The notes under the pieces: model-generated
The model's database searches: none
What the model was told of the DNA's origin: nothing
What the model saw: the letters and a program-made list of their open reading frames with translations, nothing else
Position numbers and translations under genes: made by a program
Assembly (NCBI GenBank): GCA_027317045.1
Contig: DAHVFI010000383.1
Coordinates: 1 to 15,527 of the forward strand
Direction: 5' to 3'
Origin: Gammaproteobacteria bacterium
GTDB lineage: Bacteria > Pseudomonadota > Gammaproteobacteria > Natronospirales > REEB76
Length of the DNA: 15,527 bases
In this document: positions 13,817-15,527 of the stretch, one piece after another
Layout: each line of letters begins with the position of its first letter
Numbering within the stretch: position 1 is the stretch's first letter

Positions 13817-15214
13817 ATGAGTTCCGGAAAAATCGTACAGGTCATCGGCGCGGTGGTGGACGTGGAATTTCCGCGTGAGGCCATCCCCGAAATCTACGAC
13901 GCACTCAAACTGGAAGACGGCGGCCTGACGCTGGAGGTGCAGCAGCGGCTCGGCGACGGCGTGGTGCGCACCATCGCCATGGGTTCTTCCGAGGGGCTGA
14001 AGCGCGGCCTTAAAGTGCAGAACACCGGTGCGCCCATCTCGGTGCCGGTGGGCCAGGGCACCTTGGGCCGCATCATGAACGTGCTGGGTGAACCGGTGGA
14101 CGAGGCCGGTCCGGTGAAGGCCAAGGAGCATTGGCCTATCCATCGCAAGGCGCCGAGCTATGAAGAGCAATCCGGCTCCACGGATTTATTGGAAACCGGA
14201 ATCAAGGTCATTGACCTGCTGTGCCCGTTCGCCAAGGGCGGCAAGGTAGGTCTGTTCGGCGGCGCCGGTGTGGGCAAGACCGTCAACATGCTGGAACTCA
14301 TCAACAATATCGCCAAGGAGCATTCCGGTCTGTCGGTGTTTGCCGGCGTGGGTGAGCGCACCCGCGAAGGCAACGACTTCTACCATGAAATGGCGGAATC
14401 CGGCGTCATCAATTTGAAGAATCTGAGCGACTCCAAAGTAGCCATGGTCTACGGCCAGATGAACGAGCCGCCGGGCAACCGTCTGCGCGTGGCGCTCACC
14501 GGCCTCACCATGGCCGAGTATTTCCGCGACGAGGGCCGCGACATCCTGTTCTTCGTGGACAACATTTACCGTTACACCCTCGCCGGCACCGAAGTCTCGG
14601 CGCTCTTGGGTCGCATGCCCTCGGCGGTGGGTTATCAGCCGACGCTGGCCGAGGAAATGGGCGTGCTGCAAGAGCGCATCACCTCCACCAAGAAAGGTTC
14701 CATCACCTCGGTGCAGGCGGTGTACGTGCCCGCGGATGACCTTACCGACCCATCGCCCGCCACTACTTTTGCGCACCTGGATGCCACCGTGGTGTTGTCC
14801 CGCGACATCGCTTCGCTGGGCATCTATCCGGCGGTGGATCCGCTGGATTCGACTTCGCGCCAGCTGGATCCGAATGTCATTGGCCAGGAGCATTACGATA
14901 CGGCGCGCGGCGTGCAGGCCGTGCTGCAACGCTATAAAGAACTGAAGGACATCATCGCGATTCTGGGCATGGACGAGCTGTCGGAAGAGGACAAACTGGC
15001 AGTGCAGCGCGCCCGCAAGATCCAACGGTTCCTGTCGCAGCCGTTCTCGGTAGCGGAGGTGTTCACCGGGTCACCCGGGAAATACGTGCCGCTCAAGGAC
15101 ACCATCCGCGGCTTCAAGGGTATCGTCAATGGCGATTACGACCAGTTGCCGGAACAGGCTTTCTATATGGTCGGTGCGATTGAGGAAGCGGTCGAAAAGG
15201 CTAAGTCTCTGTAA
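13817..15214 (+). CDS. atpD: F1Fo ATP synthase subunit beta
   Basis: The 465-residue catalytic subunit makes or hydrolyses ATP at the beta/alpha interface; the E. coli protein has 460. Walker A GGAGVGKT is at residues 148-155. The catalytic glutamate is in GERTREGND (Glu180), Walker B leads to LFFVDNIYRYT (245-254), and the lever motif DELSEED is intact at 386-392. All hallmarks of a working enzyme are present. GAGG at 13805-13808 lies 8 nt before the ATG. The preceding 166-nt gap to atpG is unusually long for this operon and filled with REP-like repeats. The gap to atpC is 21 nt. Confidence 0.99.
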   Translation: MSSGKIVQVIGAVVDVEFPREAIPEIYDALKLEDGGLTLEVQQRLGDGVVRTIAMGSSEGLKRGLKVQNTGAPISVPVGQGTLGRIMNVLGEPVDEAGPVKAKEHWPIHRKAPSYEEQSGSTDLLETGIKVIDLLCPFAKGGKVGLFGGAGVGKTVNMLELINNIAKEHSGLSVFAGVGERTREGNDFYHEMAESGVINLKNLSDSKVAMVYGQMNEPPGNRLRVALTGLTMAEYFRDEGRDILFFVDNIYRYTLAGTEVSALLGRMPSAVGYQPTLAEEMGVLQERITSTKKGSITSVQAVYVPADDLTDPSPATTFAHLDATVVLSRDIASLGIYPAVDPLDSTSRQLDPNVIGQEHYDTARGVQAVLQRYKELKDIIAILGMDELSEEDKLAVQRARKIQRFLSQPFSVAEVFTGSPGKYVPLKDTIRGFKGIVNGDYDQLPEQAFYMVGAIEEAVEKAKSL

Positions 15215-15235
15215 TCGGAGCGAACACACGAGCGT

Positions 15236-15527
15236 ATGGCTATGACATTCCACGTCGATATCGTAAGTGCAGAGCATGCAATCTTCTCAGGCAGCGCGCA
15301 AATGGTGGTTGCACCGGCGGAGATGGGCGAGCTCGGCATCACCCCGCGGCATGCGCCGCTGTTGACGCGCCTGAAACCCGGCAGCGTGCGGGTCAAGATC
15401 AGCGCCGACGAGGAAGCGGTGTTCTACGTGTCCGGCGGTATTTTGGAGATCCAGCCGCATATGGTGAGCGTGCTTTCCGATACCGCAGTGCGCGCCCGCG
15501 ACATAGACGAAGCAGCCGCGCTCGAAG
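15236..15527 (+). CDS. atpC: F1Fo ATP synthase subunit epsilon, 3' end missing
   Basis: The first 97 codons are present and run off the right edge. The product begins MAMTFHVDIVSAEHAIFSG, very like the E. coli start. The N-terminal beta-sandwich is recognisable by VVAPAEMGELGITPRHAPLL (about residues 24-43), with the LKPGSVRV and YVSGGILEIQP strands (about 45-77) that bind gamma and the c-ring. The C-terminal two-helix domain, which inhibits ATP hydrolysis in relatives, begins near residue 88 and is cut off. An in-frame ATG two codons downstream (15242) is possible. No strong ribosome site is seen. Confidence 0.95.
   Translation, partial: MAMTFHVDIVSAEHAIFSGSAQMVVAPAEMGELGITPRHAPLLTRLKPGSVRVKISADEEAVFYVSGGILEIQPHMVSVLSDTAVRARDIDEAAALE

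Noticed and set aside
1..15527. CRISPR array, tRNA or rRNA genes, transposases, phage or toxin-antitoxin genes
   Set aside because: I saw no regularly spaced direct repeats, no cloverleaf or rRNA sequence, and no mobile-element or toxin-antitoxin protein signature.

Overview
The window is an ordinary chromosomal segment of a Gammaproteobacterium of moderate-to-high GC. The evidence is the gene order rsmG-parA-parB-atpIBEFHAGDC, an AtpI/AtpB pair of gammaproteobacterial type, and ATP synthase subunits whose lengths and catalytic positions follow the E. coli enzyme closely. I cannot name a genus. The REP-like repeats between atp genes recall Pseudomonas and Xanthomonas relatives but do not prove such a placement.

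Left part (1-4020): a secreted GH18 chitinase-like glycosidase is on the minus strand and is cut by the left edge. It is divergent from a class III-type polyphosphate kinase 2 gene (ppk2). Next comes a membrane-anchored or exported thioredoxin-fold/NHL-propeller protein of NHLRC2 type. The shared upstream region between the GH18 gene and ppk2 (about 215 nt) holds a perfect TATAAT box and no other gene.

Middle (4047-8340): an orphan GspE/PilB-family assembly ATPase gene is followed 13 nt later by rsmG (16S rRNA m7G methyltransferase), in the place where mnmG often sits. The 3' end of rsmG runs into a low-complexity imperfect inverted repeat that fills the gap to parA. The chromosome-segregation genes parA and parB then overlap or abut. 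No parS site is visible in the window.

Right part (8341-15527): the F1Fo ATP synthase operon is complete except for the 3' end of atpC. A good sigma70-like promoter (TTGAAG, 17 nt, TAAAAT) lies between parB and atpI, and the leader has a 5'-proximal hairpin. The a, c and b subunits build the membrane proton channel and stator. Delta, alpha, gamma, beta and epsilon make the stalk and the catalytic head.

I found no previously undescribed system. The least explained structures are the REP-like inverted repeats between atpA-atpG and atpG-atpD, one of which is expanded into a possible three-way junction, and the inverted low-complexity repeat between rsmG and parA. No gap without a gene exceeds about 220 nt.
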